A stretch of 64,000 bases of DNA, taken from positions 8,265,618 through 8,329,617 of the forward strand of contig NW_024609857.1 of NCBI RefSeq assembly GCF_016920785.2, given 5' to 3'. Both the position numbers and the translations under genes were made by a program. The stretch comes from Ixodes scapularis (lineage: Eukaryota > Arthropoda > Arachnida > Ixodida > Ixodidae). How positions within the stretch are numbered: position 1 is the first letter of the stretch; the number at the start of each line of letters is the position of its first letter. This document shows, piece by piece, positions 24,431 to 36,335 of this stretch. Below the pieces are notes generated by a model. It was not told the DNA's origin, did no database searches, and saw nothing but the letters and a program-made list of their open reading frames with translations.

Positions 24431-25870
24431 CAAGTGCGCGATAACGGAACGCTTGCGCAATTTCGAGCAACCTGCACGAGTGGCGCAAACAATCTCCATG
24501 GTTTTAATTGTTCCTCTCTTAGATCCAGGCTCTCTAGAGAACTTCACAGGCCGACTGCGGGCTCCTCCCCGTCCCCCCCCCCCCCCCTCGCCCTCCTTCC
24601 CCGCGCAATCAGTGCAGATGGCGACGACCCGTTTCCGCTGCGTGTGTGTGTGTTCCGCTGCAGCGTATTGATTCGGCGCTCAACCCCCCCCCCCCCCCCC
24701 CCCCCCCCCCAAAGATAGCAGCGCAAGTGCAATGGAAAGGAAAAGAATTCTGCGAAGCTGCGCGTAATTTTCTCTCTATCATTTTTTAATGCCGTGCCGC
24801 TAGCGCAGTTATTGATTCAAGCATGTGGGCGCACTTTTAGAGGCATAATTTTGTTGGAGAGACGTATGATGTGTCTCATGGTACCGAATGTCCTGGAATT
24901 ATTCATATTTTGGGCGTTACAAACTATATATATTTTTTTTTCGTGCATGGCTGTAATTGTACGCTTTTTAAAAATCGCATCCACCCGCCTTCCCCTCTTT
25001 CCAGCCTTTGATGTTGGCTTGCTACGGGTAAAAAAGAATATGTAACTTCGTTAGCCTACTTCTCAAAAGGAGTTCTTTTTTTTTTTCTGTTTAGACTCCG
25101 CCGGAATTATTTTGCTTATTTATGCTTATGAGCCATTATATGACAAGTATCTTCCCACTCTGCTTGCTTTTTACAGACACACACAAAAAAGAAAAGTAAA
25201 CCATATTATAGTTTCAAAATCACATTCATGGGCTGTTTCTTCTTTTTTTTTTTTCAATCTACATTTTCGTAGCGTTGCTTTGTTTGATAAACATACTAAG
25301 GCAACATGCCCATGTTTCAATTCTTTTTTTTTTCTTTAGTGTTCTGCCGTAGGCAAAAAGAGATTGCCGACATCTTTTTTTTTTTTTAAATATCGCTTTG
25401 TCGTGCGCTTCGTAAAAAATAATCTAACCAATACACAAATAAATCAATATCCAAATAAATGAATGTAAATAATATAAAAGATTACGTATATTTCTGCGTA
25501 CTTCAGTCAAAACATGGATTCGGGCTTAGTCAATCATACGATAACACATTCGTTCCTTTCTTCTTTAAGAAGAAATCCGGTTTTCCGGAAAGTTCCCGTC
25601 ATCTGTCTGGGTGAGATCGCCCCCGTTTCCGGAGCGATTCGTCATAATTCGGACGAAAAACGCGAATATAGCCCAGCCTCGTCCTGGGCGCGCACGTAGC
25701 GTACCCGCGCGACAGCGACCGATGTCGTCCTCAGGGAGCAAGCGAGTCGGCGTTCCGCGTCGGAGCCGTCTAAGCGCAATACCACCTAGACGACAAGGCC
25801 TGCTACTTTCCCGGCGAAACATCCTCACTAGTGGGTCCAGGCAGCGCCGCCTACATCGCCGCGAGCGTGT
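24431..25870. other. Homopolymer-rich DNA, no gene
   Basis: Long C runs are at about 24576-24590 and 24684-24710 (near 26 C), with several T runs at 25075-25390. Proline-rich frames here come from the C runs. Confidence 0.5.
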
Positions 25871-25875
25871 CACAT

Positions 25876-26035
25876 AGCAACTAGCGCGATGATAGCACGC
25901 GGCGACTCCAAGACGGACTCTCTCGTCAAGTTTCATCGTGTTTGCAACTTGAAGCGGGTTCGGGGTACACTAGCGATGACGTCATGAGCAGGCCTTGCGT
26001 TCTAGGTAGCATTGCTCAGCGACGCTCGAGGAACA
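25876..26035 (+). repeat. Dispersed repeat, copy 1 (GATGACGTCATG block)
   Basis: TAGCGATGACGTCATGAGCA followed by GGCCTTGCGTTCTAGGTAGCATTG matches 30538-30690 (TAACGATGACGTCATGCGCA, GGCCTCGTCTTCTGGTTGGTATTG), with GCACGCGGCGAC upstream in both. The block contains a TGACGTCA (CRE-like) palindrome. Confidence 0.6.
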
Positions 26036-26396
26036 ACAGTTGGAAACCATCGTGTCAGACTTGGAGCGGGAACGACGACGACTGGCAGGGCGTTCCAAGT
26101 TGGGCGTTGCCTTCGCCGCTGGCAGGAAGCCCCGAGCGGTGGGTCGTGGATCTGTCTGCGGGACACGGCGGCCGTGACCCGCGCGTACGTGCTAAAAATT
26201 CCGGGGGAGCCCAGCGGGCGAAGCGCCGGAAAAATCCGACCACGTCACGTGCTCCAACGAAGCGGATGTTCGGAATGGACCATTCCAAAAATGTGTGGCG
26301 CCCTCGCAGTCTTCTAGGTGCATTATGACGATCCGATGTTACGGCGCGTGATATTGGTGACGTGAGCAACCAAAAAGGGTCGCTGCGGCCGGCCTC

Positions 26397-26530
26397 TCAC
26401 GATTGGCCATATTCTCAATCTGACGTCTGGAGGTCTGCAGTGAATCCTTCTCTTCTCGACGGAAATAAGACTAATGTCAGACTGTGAACTTTGAGAGTGT
26501 CGCCTAATAACTCGATGATTACAAACCTCC
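26397..26530 (+). repeat. Dispersed repeat, copy 1 (CGACGGAAATAAGA block)
   Basis: GATTGGCC, then TCGACGGAAATAAGACTAATGT, GAACTTTGA and ATTACAAAC occur in the same order at 34528-34690. Confidence 0.6.
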
Positions 26531-26649
26531 AACCTGTTTTTGAAACACACAATCAAATTTTGTCGCTAGAAACTGTACTGCTGGTGACGTCAAGGATGGC
26601 CACCGCAAGAAGGCGCCACCGAAACATCTTGTCGCCAATAGTGTCGATG

Positions 26650-27921
26650 ATTAGAAGAAAAAACAATCTTGGTGCTGGTTTGGCATATTATGATTTCAGA
26701 GCCCAAAGAAGGCAGAACGATCAGAAGATAGAGCACGTATTGAATTAGTTTTTGCGTTCCGTCTATTTTCTTTCAGTACTGCCCTCACAAGGATAAAAAA
26801 AGAACACATCCTGCCGCTTTCAAGCTATACGAAGTGCCCGATTCATCCTCAGCGTACGTCGAAGCAGCCGTATAATCCCCTGCGTCACGCGTTGGAATTC
26901 GGGATTGCCCCGAAGCATTCTGGGATTTTTCAGAAAGATCTATCAGAGAACGCGACTTTTCATTGATTCACATCATGAACGCGACGTCAGAACACACAGC
27001 TTCGAGAAGACAAGGCCTACCGACCGTATCTCGTGACGTCAGGATACGTAGGCTGATTTTAAAAATGCCGATTTGGCTGCAGGCCAGTGTGATGTCTCGT
27101 GGAATCGAGAACCAGAAATGTGCGCCCACGTGGTGTTTAGCGAATGTCGCTTCGCGTTCGGCCTGCGTCGTCTGGTGACGACACTCGAATCCTCATTCTC
27201 CGGGAGGTGTCTTCTGGGCGTCACCCCTGTCCGGGACTTCAAAATGTTCTCTGAGGGAACGCCAGTCTGGGAGTGAAGCGCCAACAAACGCGGGGCCTTG
27301 TTGGTGCTTTCTAAGATTGGTCGTGACGCTGGTTGTTCGAAACAAAGAGTGACTTCAGAATTCGTGTTGTTAAGTAACACCTCTTGCGACACCGCCCCAG
27401 TGAGTTATGGTTCATTTGACCGAGTTTGAGTCATCCTCAATGGGAAACCGAATTATCCGAGGAACTTGTATTGTTGCTTGCCAGCGTAGGTTGAGGAAAC
27501 TTTCTTATATATATATATATATATATATATACAACGGGCATGGTGAAAAGTCAATCAGCAAACGCCACGTCCGTTGTTGCTGTTTTCACTAAGGGTTGTT
27601 TCTTTTCAGTTATATATATATACACGAATCTCTGACTTTTGTGAAACGAAAGAACAGAGATCAACTTTGAGAAGTCGGCAACCGACCAAGGGAACACGGA
27701 CCGGTTGCTGAAAGCTCCAAGCTGTGATGGAGACACGCGATTTTCCTGCGTGCCCTTGTGAATCCCAAGGGTGTTAACGCAAAACAAGAACAAATAATTA
27801 ATATGTGGTGCAGTGGGGAATCTCCTGGCACTATAAAAATATATAGGAAGACGGGACTCCCAAGCGGAGAAGGTTTGCCCTATGAAACGGCAGAAAGCCA
27901 GACTGAAGACGTGAAAGAACA

Positions 27922-27955
<34 letters not shown>

Positions 27956-29257
27956 AAAGAAAAAAGAAAAGAAAGAAAAGCGCCTTTCAACGCGTCGCAC
28001 TTTCCTAACCTCAGCTTTTTGCCACGCATTTTCCTCATTGACTATGAACCCACGCTGTTGTTATTTCACTCTTTTGAGCGCACGTTTCTCGGTCAACTGC
28101 TTCGAAAAAAGGAGTTAAAGTGTATTTCTTCTTTAGGATCCTTCAAGTGATGACCGAATAAAAACTAATGGGATTGTTTTCTTTCCCCATCCCACAAAGC
28201 CAAGAAAAATATCACTGGTTGTTCTAACCAAGTTTTTACCGAAGCAGGTTAACATTTCATTGCGATGGTGACAAACTATAACTAGGTGATGTTATAATTA
28301 TCGTCATGTTAAACATCTGCGTAGCTCGGTGGTCTCCAATTGGACACCGGCGAGAAAAGATTCTTTAGGAGCTCGCACTTATCTGCCGCGTTATAAATAA
28401 AAATCACTTCCTAACACAAATAACAACAACAAAAATCAAACAAGTGTTGAACTTTTGGTTGAAATAAAATGAAGACACGTCATAATAATGTCTTGATCTA
28501 TACTTTTTTTTTACTTTTGTTGGCAAGAGATAACACGAAGGCGTAGAAGAAATGCACGGTTGCATTAGAAAAATTCCTATTTAACAGCAGCTCAAGGTGG
28601 GAGTGACACATTAATGTGGCGCTCCGCCAGGCTCTCTTCGTATTTCAACACGCACTCACATCTCGGCACACAAGAAAAAGACGTCGTACCTGCGGGAACG
28701 TGGACGTAGGGACGTTATGCTGCAGCGATTAGTTCACAGGAACGCCGAACGCGAATCACGAATGTAACGAGGTTTCAGACTGTGTTCCTAGGGGTCCAGG
28801 TATTTGCAACACTACCGGGAGGGAGTTTCTCCTGTCATCAAAATTCCCTGAGTCCTTCGTATAGCTTAAAGGGAGGTGCGTTTCCACTTTGACCATAATC
28901 AAGATTTCCGCTGCATCTATATGCCTCTCACCAATACTTCCCCGGACGCAGCAGGTAAATTTTCAGATAGAGCATACAATGTAGGCAACGTTTTGATACC
29001 TCTCTTTGAGCCAAGTGCTTTCTTTGATATGTACGCATCTTAAGTTTACGACATGAATCAAGGTGACAATTTGGGCGAGTTGGCTCGTCGTCAAAAAGTT
29101 AGAACAGTGCGGAAAAAATAAAGACATGCATGCTTTTCATTAACTGCTTAGTCGAGAGTTTAGAGATTTGTCAAGGAGTAGCAGCGAAGTAAAATGTCCA
29201 AAAACCCTAACTATGTGTTATTGCTAATATTCACAATGGAGCTTGGAACTCGTTTCT
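26650..29257. other. No supported gene
   Basis: (TA)n microsatellites are at 27506-27535 and about 27612. A C run next to an A run is at 27921-27962. Open frames here have no recognisable signatures. Confidence 0.4.
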
Positions 29258-29650
29258 GACTGGTGCGTTCAGCCTCAACTACACCGAAAGTTGTATCGGA
29301 ATGGCAACAAATGACGTCAGAAAAGCCTGAGCGTCACTCTGTCGGATGTCGCGATCCTGGCGGTTGGGAGTAGAAGTTCCTGCAAGAAGTATGAGCGGAC
29401 GCGAGTGTCGCTGTCGTCGTGGCGTCCAAAGTCCGGGATGCCAAAGCTTCCGAGGTCTGTCAAACTGAAGAGCAACCCGCAGCTCCCATTTCCACCACAA
29501 CTGATGAGACACCACCAGGGTCGCGGCCGGTGACATTATGATACTTTTGTGAGGTCACACTCGGAAATCGAGGGACCACGTTTGAGGGCGCGGGGTAAAC
29601 ACACCGTCGGAGACGCGCTCTAAGCACCAGCATAGACCTGTGGTTCTCCA
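29258..29650 (+). repeat. Family Y repeat, copy 1
   Basis: This copy shares long ordered blocks with the copies at 43009 and 57342: GGCAACAAATGACGTCAGAAAAG, TCGCGATCCTGGCGGTTGG, CGAGTGTCGCTGTCGTCG, GAAGCTTCCGAGG, and GAAATCGAGGGACC followed by GGTAAACACACC. All three copies are in the same orientation. Its class is unknown: no TIR, tail or ORF is conserved across the copies. Confidence 0.8.
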
Positions 29651-29931
29651 GAGCAAACTCGGAAAGTTTCAGGTCGCGTTTTTGTTGTGCGGCGCGTTGC
29701 GTCTGTTTAAACGCTGACAGACGCTAAAATACCGTCCGTGGAGCGTTTACGATGGAATCTAGGATGCCGCTCCACGTCAACATTAAATGCTCGCGTACAC
29801 TAGCGGAGGCGCCTTTCTTGTGGTCCCTTTACTTGGAAGCTACAGCGCCCCTGGCCGAGAGAAACAGGCCTATATCTCGCGACGACTCACGGACCCCATG
29901 GCCCCGAGCAGTCAGAAACGGAATGGCTCAC

Positions 29932-30287
29932 CTTCCTGCGAGGGTATCTCGAGAAAGAAGGACTTCCTGTCGGCCGGCACGTTCATGGACAAGTCCAACA
30001 GTCTCTGCATCGACTCGAAGTTGAAGTAGCCCGGGCGCTCAGGCGCGGCGTTGGCTGCGGCGGCGGTCGACGCCAGGGACGCCCTGGACGTGACGCTTCC
30101 AGGCCCCGACAGGAACGAGGACGCAGTCGAGGCGGCGCTGACCGAAGACGACGGACTCGGCACATCCTCGTCCATCGAGTTGGGCGCTGAGTTTGTCTCC
30201 TTCCTGACGAAACACATCTTGCGGCGCTCGGCCGCGCTGGGACGCCGCGTCTGCGGCGGTGTCGTCTCGCTCGGGGACGACGAAGAC
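29932..30287 (-). CDS. Exon 4 of unrecognised Ser-rich protein
   Basis: The exon starts after CGTCCTCGCAG (30298-30288) and ends at GAAG|GTGAGC. It is 356 nt: one base completing Arg283, 118 codons (residues 284-401), and one base of codon 402. It opens with a Ser/Pro run and RRPSAAERRKM, a PKA-like RRxS site, continues through a Ser/Ala-rich segment, and ends in a structured-looking block (YFNFESMQRLLDLSMNVPA then DRKSFFLEIPSQE, about residues 370-401). That block is the best query for finding the family. The open frame extends to an ATG at 30313, so an alternative start there cannot be excluded, but the phase-matched acceptor inside it favours an internal exon. The donor phase changes from 2 to 1 here. 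Confidence 0.75.
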
Positions 30288-30537
30288 CTGCGAGGACGCA
30301 CGGCCACCTTCATCGTCTGTCGCCTCTAATCATCTATTGACGACGAAGAAACATCACTTATGTGCTTCGCGAAGTGTGATCTGGGTTCACGTGGGCCGGG
30401 CACTGCCAACACCGCCTAAGAGTCAAGTCCCAAGCCTTCCCTCCCTTCTTTAGAAAGGTCACCACAAGTGGACCCCGATAGCATCGTCTAGCTCACGTCG
30501 GCATGACCACCAGCGCGTCTTGCAGCGCCTCAAAACG

Positions 30538-30690
30538 AGTGCCACGCTAGCACACGGCGACACCAGACGTACGCGTCCACCGCTTTGTGGCGTCGAGCCT
30601 CGGCGTGTTTGCCGCTTGGGGTGGACCACTAACGATGACGTCATGCGCAGGCCTCGTCTTCTGGTTGGTATTGGTACAACCAACACTTCC
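30538..30690 (+). repeat. Dispersed repeat, copy 2 (GATGACGTCATG block)
   Basis: Second copy of the block at 25876-26035, in the same orientation, inside intron 3 just upstream of exon 4 on the gene strand. Confidence 0.6.
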
Positions 30691-30699
30691 TAGATGAGA

Positions 30700-31411
30700 C
30701 GCTTGTTGCTGGAGTTTCTGCGCACCTACCGGAGTTCGGCGCAGGGACGCAGATTGAGCACGAATGCCGAGTTAGCGTTCGTACGGGACTTGGACTCTCG
30801 CTGAATAGGCACGAGTGTCAGCCGAGCAGTGACGCGACACTCGTTTCCCAATCGCCGCTTCGCGCCGGTCTCCGTTAGGCGACGTAGGAAATGTAGAATT
30901 ATGATTTTGTTACGTTACTTTTTACCTAGGAGATACTGGTAGTACAACTATATTTTTTTGGTGTGACGTGCGCAGGCTCATCAGTTCTGGATGGGGGACA
31001 GCTGCTCAAAGTGTACACATATGCTCTACAATTTTAGAGTCGGGAATTTTATGACATGTGCTCCGCATAAAACAGCTGAATATAAGACCCAGTTAACGCT
31101 GAAAAAAAAAAGCATAAGAGGAAAGCGAATGAATTATTTCCACGCGGCGACATCTTTCTTCCGAGCGTACGGACGGCTTATTCCAATTTCATTATTAGTT
31201 GTGTTTCTTATGAAGCTACTTGTTGTGTGAAAAGAAAATATTTTACTAACATTTGAAAATATTTTAAGGTACGAGACGCCTTTAGAATATATTTTCTTAA
31301 CTGTTACGCACAAAGCTAATTAAATAACTTAAATTCAAAATTTGCTTTATTGTGACGAAGATAAATAACCACCAAGCAAGAAAAGTTGTGGTAACATGAT
31401 CTAGATACCGC
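30700..31411. other. No recognised feature
   Basis: AT-rich DNA with an A run near 31102. Nothing is supportable. Confidence 0.4.
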
Positions 31412-31756
31412 TCATTATTTACCCCGCCTGATAGGCTGATAATCTTTCACGGCCTTGTGCAATCATACTTTGTATATTGTCGTCTCGTATGGGGCACCCC
31501 TACCCTGCAAGACATAAACGAACTCCTTACTTTACAGAAAAAGAAAGCATTAAGAATAGTGGCAAATGTGCCACATCTTCGCCACACCGATGAACATTTC
31601 ACGCGATTTAAGGCTGTTTGGGTAATGAAGCTGCATACCTGCCGCCTCTTGGTCTCATTAAAAGCGGAAGTAAAAATTGAATGTAGCTACTTTCTAGAAA
31701 CTTTGAACCCACTTAAAACTGAAGACACCTATCACACGCATCTACATGAACAATGA
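31412..31756 (+). mobile_element. LINE fragment of a different lineage, RT C-terminal region
   Basis: The frame reads RLIIFHGLVQSYFVYCRLVWG, then LLTLQKKKALRIV, RHTDEHF and MKLHTCRLL. This is the post-palm segment of another non-LTR element family, distinct from the copies at 4061 and 9004. It lacks the catalytic core and a clear 3' tail. The frame appears open a little upstream of the first possible start, as expected for a truncated copy. Confidence 0.7.
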
Positions 31757-31999
31757 CATCTACCCAGCGCTCGCACAAACTATGGTCTCACATTCATTAT
31801 ATGCGTACTTTTAAACGCACTACATCATAAGTGACATTTTAGCGCTATTTTGGCGTTGGATGAAATTATGAAGCTTCTTTCTAGACCGCGAATGTCATCC
31901 ATTTATTCGGTACTTCGTAAATATATATCTTGTCAACTGATGTATATTAGCGAGATTGTTCTAGCATAATTTTTTTGTTGTTTTATATATGCTTAATGC

Positions 32000-32273
32000 C
32001 CGAGTCCCACTAGAACGGTAAACAGAAACAAACGACAGCGACAAGCCTCAAATACATGCAGCATACTCGCGATGGCACCCTTGGCAGGCGTTTAGTCGTT
32101 TAGTGCTCGCGAAGTGAGCACGAGCGATTGCAAGCCTGGCAAAGATACCCTCGCGTGCATGATGCTCGTTCATAGCCTCCTTTATTCTACAAAGCCTGTC
32201 AAATCGCGAAAGACTTTGGTTTGAGGCTTGTCGCTGTCGTTTGTTTCTGTTTGTCGCGCTAGTGGGACTCGGA
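32000..32273. mobile_element. Foldback element with about 54-bp arms
   Basis: The left arm (CCGAGTCCCACTAG then AAACAGAAACAAACGACAGC, GACAAGCCTCAAA) is inverted at 32219-32272 with few mismatches. The spacer contains CTCGCGAAGTGAGCACGAGCG and CATAGCCTCCTTTATTC, the latter shared with 19937-20286. No ORF was found. Confidence 0.8.
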
Positions 32274-33546
32274 CATAAGTACGCCTTTGTACATGTCGTA
32301 TTACGCAGCCACTAAACCAACATTCATCTTGGTGCTGGGGCCTAGTCAAACTGCACTTATCTCAGGTCTGTGCCCTGACCACCTTCTTTCTTCTAGAAAA
32401 AAAAAAAAAAGATTGATTGATTGATTCATCGATTTCTTTTTTTTTTACGTTTTCAACATAAAACTTTGTTATTTAAAGGTCATGTCGATTCCGCCCATGA
32501 GCAGCGTCCCGAGGCTGATGTGCACAGCAAGCAGTTTCAGTAGTTCTGGCGCACCAACAGTTGACATAACACCGGGGACCGCGGTTTAGCTCACCGGAAC
32601 TCTGAGCACGTGAAGCGAAAGCTTACACCGCAGAAGCCAGGAATTCAAGATTCAATCAGCCTTCAATTTGATGGGCTTTGGCCGGGTAAGACAGCGGTAC
32701 ATTAGTTATGACCTTTGCTCTCCCTTAAAAGCCATGGGATGTTTTTTCTAGCCGCGTGTGGCGCTACCACGCCACCCCTCCGTGTACTGCCTGACCCACC
32801 CTGAACAACCGTCCTGATCATCGAGATTGAAACTGTGTGTCAATGTACTGATACGAAACAACTGTAATGCGCTGATTGAAATATGGCTTACGATAAATGA
32901 ACGCTTGTTTATGGGACATTTTTTTTCTGAGAAGACGAAGATGGTGTTCTGCGTAAGTCTCTGCATGCACGCGGCCTATAGTAAGCCTTTGTTGAAAAAT
33001 GTTGCCTAGAAGCAACAAACCACATAATATTTGTTTGTTCTTTAATAATTTCGGTCTTATAACGTTTATTTTTATTTTTTTTTTCAGTCTAGTAAACTGG
33101 AAACAGTCTTGATAATCGAAGCTGCAGTACCATCTAGTGAAAATGTATAAAAATGATTGACGATGAAAAAAAAAAAAAAAAAAAAAAAGCTCGGCGCGCG
33201 AAAACGCGGCGACCGAAAACGGCGGAACGGCGAAAAACACAGAAAAGTATTTTTCTCGCGCCACAAATATTTTACGATATGTGACAGTCTTACTGGAGGC
33301 TATCGTATGCGCAGATATTACTGTTATTTTATACCTTCGAACTTTTTCCAGGTGTTGCCCACAGCCAACAAAGCTATACTTGTAAATTTACATAAATAAT
33401 TTTTTTTTTAATTTCAGTCCTGTTCTTTTTTTTTTTATTGTGTTAAACATTTATACCATAAAAAAGATGTTCTAAGCAATATTTGCATATCTCGTCAGTC
33501 AACGACTAACTATTCTGGTAAGATCGAGGTGTTTCGCTAGAACGAG
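32274..33546. other. No recognised gene
   Basis: A runs are at 32397 and about 33166-33188, and a T run is at about 33075. There are short frames only. Confidence 0.4.
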
Positions 33547-33741
33547 TTAAGGCCCGTTCACACATGCAGCGGAGCGCTACAAGCATAGCGCTAACCTTGC
33601 GCTAAGCGCGTGCTGATGGGCAGCGTTCACCAGCTTTGTATCGCAGCGTCAAAACTGTTGCTCATGGCAGACGATAAGTAGCCGACGACACGTGAGGAGC
33701 GCTACATCAGCGCTTCGCTGCATGTGAGAACCGGCCTTTAA
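33547..33741. mobile_element. MITE bounded by TTAA
   Basis: TTAA lies at both ends (33547-33550 and 33738-33741). The ends GGCCCGTTCACACATGCAGC..AGCGCT and the inverse AGGCCGGTTCTCACATGCAG..AGCGCT pair over about 30 bp. A TTAA target is typical of piggyBac-type insertions. It is about 195 bp long and non-coding. Confidence 0.72.
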
Positions 33742-33847
33742 AGTGCTGTAAGAGTGTGAGGCCGTGACCCCACCGATCTGCGGTGGGAGGGAGAAACTAC
33801 CCGCATGTGAAGGCCGTATGAAAGCGCGCCTTTATATTCGAGCCCGA

Positions 33848-33920
33848 CCGTGGATGAGCATTGTATTGCCGTGCGGTTGAGAATCCCTATTGCGTGATGA
33901 GGGTTATAAAGACCCCAAGC
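33848..33920 (-). repeat. SINE-like family S, partial inverted copy
   Basis: GGATGAGCATTGTATTGCCG, GTGCGGTTG and ATAAAGACCCCAAGC are the reverse complement of the centre of the copy at 34041-34240. Confidence 0.65.
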
Positions 33921-34040
33921 TACGATAGTAGAAAGGAACTAACTACACGTTTCATCGACAGCTTGGACCAGCACCGCATATATGAGCGGGAGATCGAGCT
34001 ACAGGGGACGCTTTATCGAGCTTGTTGTCCCCAGAACCCA

Positions 34041-34240
34041 AAACAAATTGTTGTGTGTATGTTTATACAGCCGGAAGTTAGTCTGCCTCAGTGGGCGTCT
34101 GGTGTCTCAGCTATAGATGAGCAATTTAGCCAGTGCAGTGCAACCGCTAACGTGGGGTCTTTACGGTGCTCCACGCAGTAGTGATACACGACCGCACGCC
34201 GGTGCAATGATGAACCAGATCGAAATGGGTACGAGTGTCC
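34041..34240 (+). repeat. SINE-like family S, copy lacking the tRNA-like part
   Basis: It contains GAGCAATTTAGCCAGTGCAG, CACGCAGTAGTGATACACGA and CCGCACGCCGG, matching 36105-36220 and 39060-39180. Its first 60 bases (TGTTTATACAGCCGGAAGTTAG) match, inverted, the loop of the element at 49479-49770. Confidence 0.75.
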
Positions 34241-36061
34241 CCACAGCCCGGTTTTTACTAACGTAGTAGAACTATTTAGCGGCTCTAAGTATAACAAATA
34301 AATTGAGCTTCGCCTAGTACAGCTTGGGCAACGAGCGCTTCGCTCTGACAAGTGCTTTCGTCGCACGAGGAGCGGCCTTCGAATCGTTAGCTTCCATTTC
34401 TCCGATCAACAACAAACGAGAAGATTCCGTTTGCTAGATACGCAGCTGAAGCGAACCGCTCGAGGAGGGACTGTTCGATCTCCTCTCCAATTAGCGACGT
34501 GACCGATCGAAAGCGTCGCGGTGATTGGCCCTCCACGATTGGCCGAATGCTGACTATGACATCAGCAAAGGATCCCTCATCGACGGAAATAAGAGTAATG
34601 TAAGAACTTTGATTTTGACGGTGTTGGCAGTATTGGTTTAAAAGCGCAATGATTTCCAGCTTCCACCATGCTAATTACAAACACCATCGAAGTTGTAGTT
34701 CACCCGCTAGAGGAGTGACTGGTCGATCTCCTCTCCAATAGGGCAGACGGGCGTCACGCTGCCTAAACATCTCGCGTCCAATTTGCTCGCTTTGACCCGT
34801 GTTTACCCTTGGGCGAATCAGAAGGGACTCCTCGGTGTGCACCGGGCAGCCAACTGTTTCTGTGTGTTATTATTTACTTAATACTTTCAAAATTTTTTAG
34901 ATTTGCCGTAAAAGAAAAATTAGCGTCAAATACCCGGATAGTGATGGTATCCTTTCCATTAAGATCGATATTCTGCACATCGATTCAAAACTGGGGACGG
35001 TGTTTGTGTACCCGAGGGATTCGTTCTTTTGTTTGCTCCATATGCTCGTTTTGCGCGGAGCACGTTTGTGCGTGGGTAGGGGTTCGCTCTCCGTAATATG
35101 CGTTGATATAATATACGTTGGGAGAATAGCAAGGCTGCGTGGGCCGGTGGTAAGCTCCAGCTCCGGATCCGCTTTAGCGGCCCACGTGCCGAGATGCCGG
35201 CAGCACGATCGATTTCGCCAGTGTAGGCTCGCGAAATATATGAACGAAGGCCCGTGATCTCTGGCACAAAAAAAAAAAAGTTAGGCTGTTTTAGAACAAT
35301 AAACATGAGTAACGTAATCTGCTACAACCCTCACGCAATCAATTACTTTCTCGAAAAGTCTACATCCTGCGTCCGCTTTAGCACGGCAGACCACCTGCAC
35401 CCGCTCGTGGCCTAATGCGGCAAACGATGCTGCTCGTTCGACGTCGGAATAAATTTTCCACCTACAGAAATTTTTTCTTTCTTTGCGCTAAAGATGATTT
35501 CTGCCTTAGCATGCGTGTGCATGACGGTTGGATGGTTCTTACAGGGCATCTTTATTGTAAAAGAAAAATTCTCAAAGAGTTATTGATCTACAGTTATCCT
35601 GCTCTCGATTGGCGAGTGACCTTAGTTGACCTAGGACTAATGAATTTAAGTCACGAAAGCAATGGTGGGGTGATGACTGATTACCAGGGGCTCTCCCGTG
35701 CGGACTGAAAGAACTGTCGTCTCGACCTTTACGCGGCATACGTAAGTAGACTGCGTGTAGTGTGACGATGACATAATAGGTTTATACGCTAACGTTCTGC
35801 CTCTTCGCACTTCTGTTCGAATGTTGTTTCGGCCACCTAATGTTTTCGCGACCCGCCTTTGTTTATTATATGCAATTAACGATTGCCACATTTGCTCATT
35901 AACTTGTATTGATCATGAATGACAAATACCGTCATGCATATGTATGCGACTCCTGAATCTGCGTTGCAGTAAGAACATTTTTCGAGAATTATCTCGACTC
36001 CATTCACTGAAATTGGTTGAAATCACGGAAGTAAAAAAATTGAACGTTTTAGTAATTTATA
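34241..36061. other. Repeat traces, no gene
   Basis: A GAGGAGNGACTGNTCGATCT direct repeat occurs at about 34460 and 34707. A second copy of the CGACGGAAATAAGA block is at 34528-34690. No coding sequence is supportable after 34800. Confidence 0.45.
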
Positions 36062-36335
36062 CAGCGTAAGGTCGGTCTGCCAGTAGGGGCGACGCTGGTT
36101 TTACACTGTAGATGATCAATTTCGCCAGTGCGGTACGACTACTAACCTGGGGCCTACAACGTGCTCACGTTGTAGTGATACACGACCGCACGCCGGTACG
36201 ATGCTCATCCAGATCGAAACGGGCAGGGGTGGGGCTCGGGCCCAGGATCCCTGGGTTCTGCAGCGCGAGCTTTCGCTCCACGCGCGTCGAGCTGGGTGTG
36301 CGTGTTAGCCCACTCGGCCACCGATCCCCCCTAAA
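36062..36335 (-). mobile_element. SINE with tRNA-Ser-like head (family S)
   Basis: On the minus strand it begins GGGGGATCGGTGGCCGAGTG, a good A-box/D-arm, followed by a hairpin (GAGCGAAAGCTC) and a B-box-like CCTGGGCCCGAGCCC. The body (36105-36220) matches 34041 and 39015. tRNA-Ser-related SINEs are known from ixodid ticks, and this fits that type. Confidence 0.7.

Noticed and set aside
24423..24732. Proline- and glycine-rich frames on both strands
   Set aside because: Created by C homopolymer runs.
25565..25936. 123-codon Arg-rich minus frame as a possible exon between exons 4 and 5
   Set aside because: Overlaps a dispersed repeat, has a plus-strand frame equally open, and no convincing splice sites were found.
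30287..30313. ATG at 30313 as the start of a separate gene
   Set aside because: An in-phase acceptor at 30288 joins precisely to exon 3, and an in-frame stop lies just upstream of the ATG. It remains only a weak alternative.
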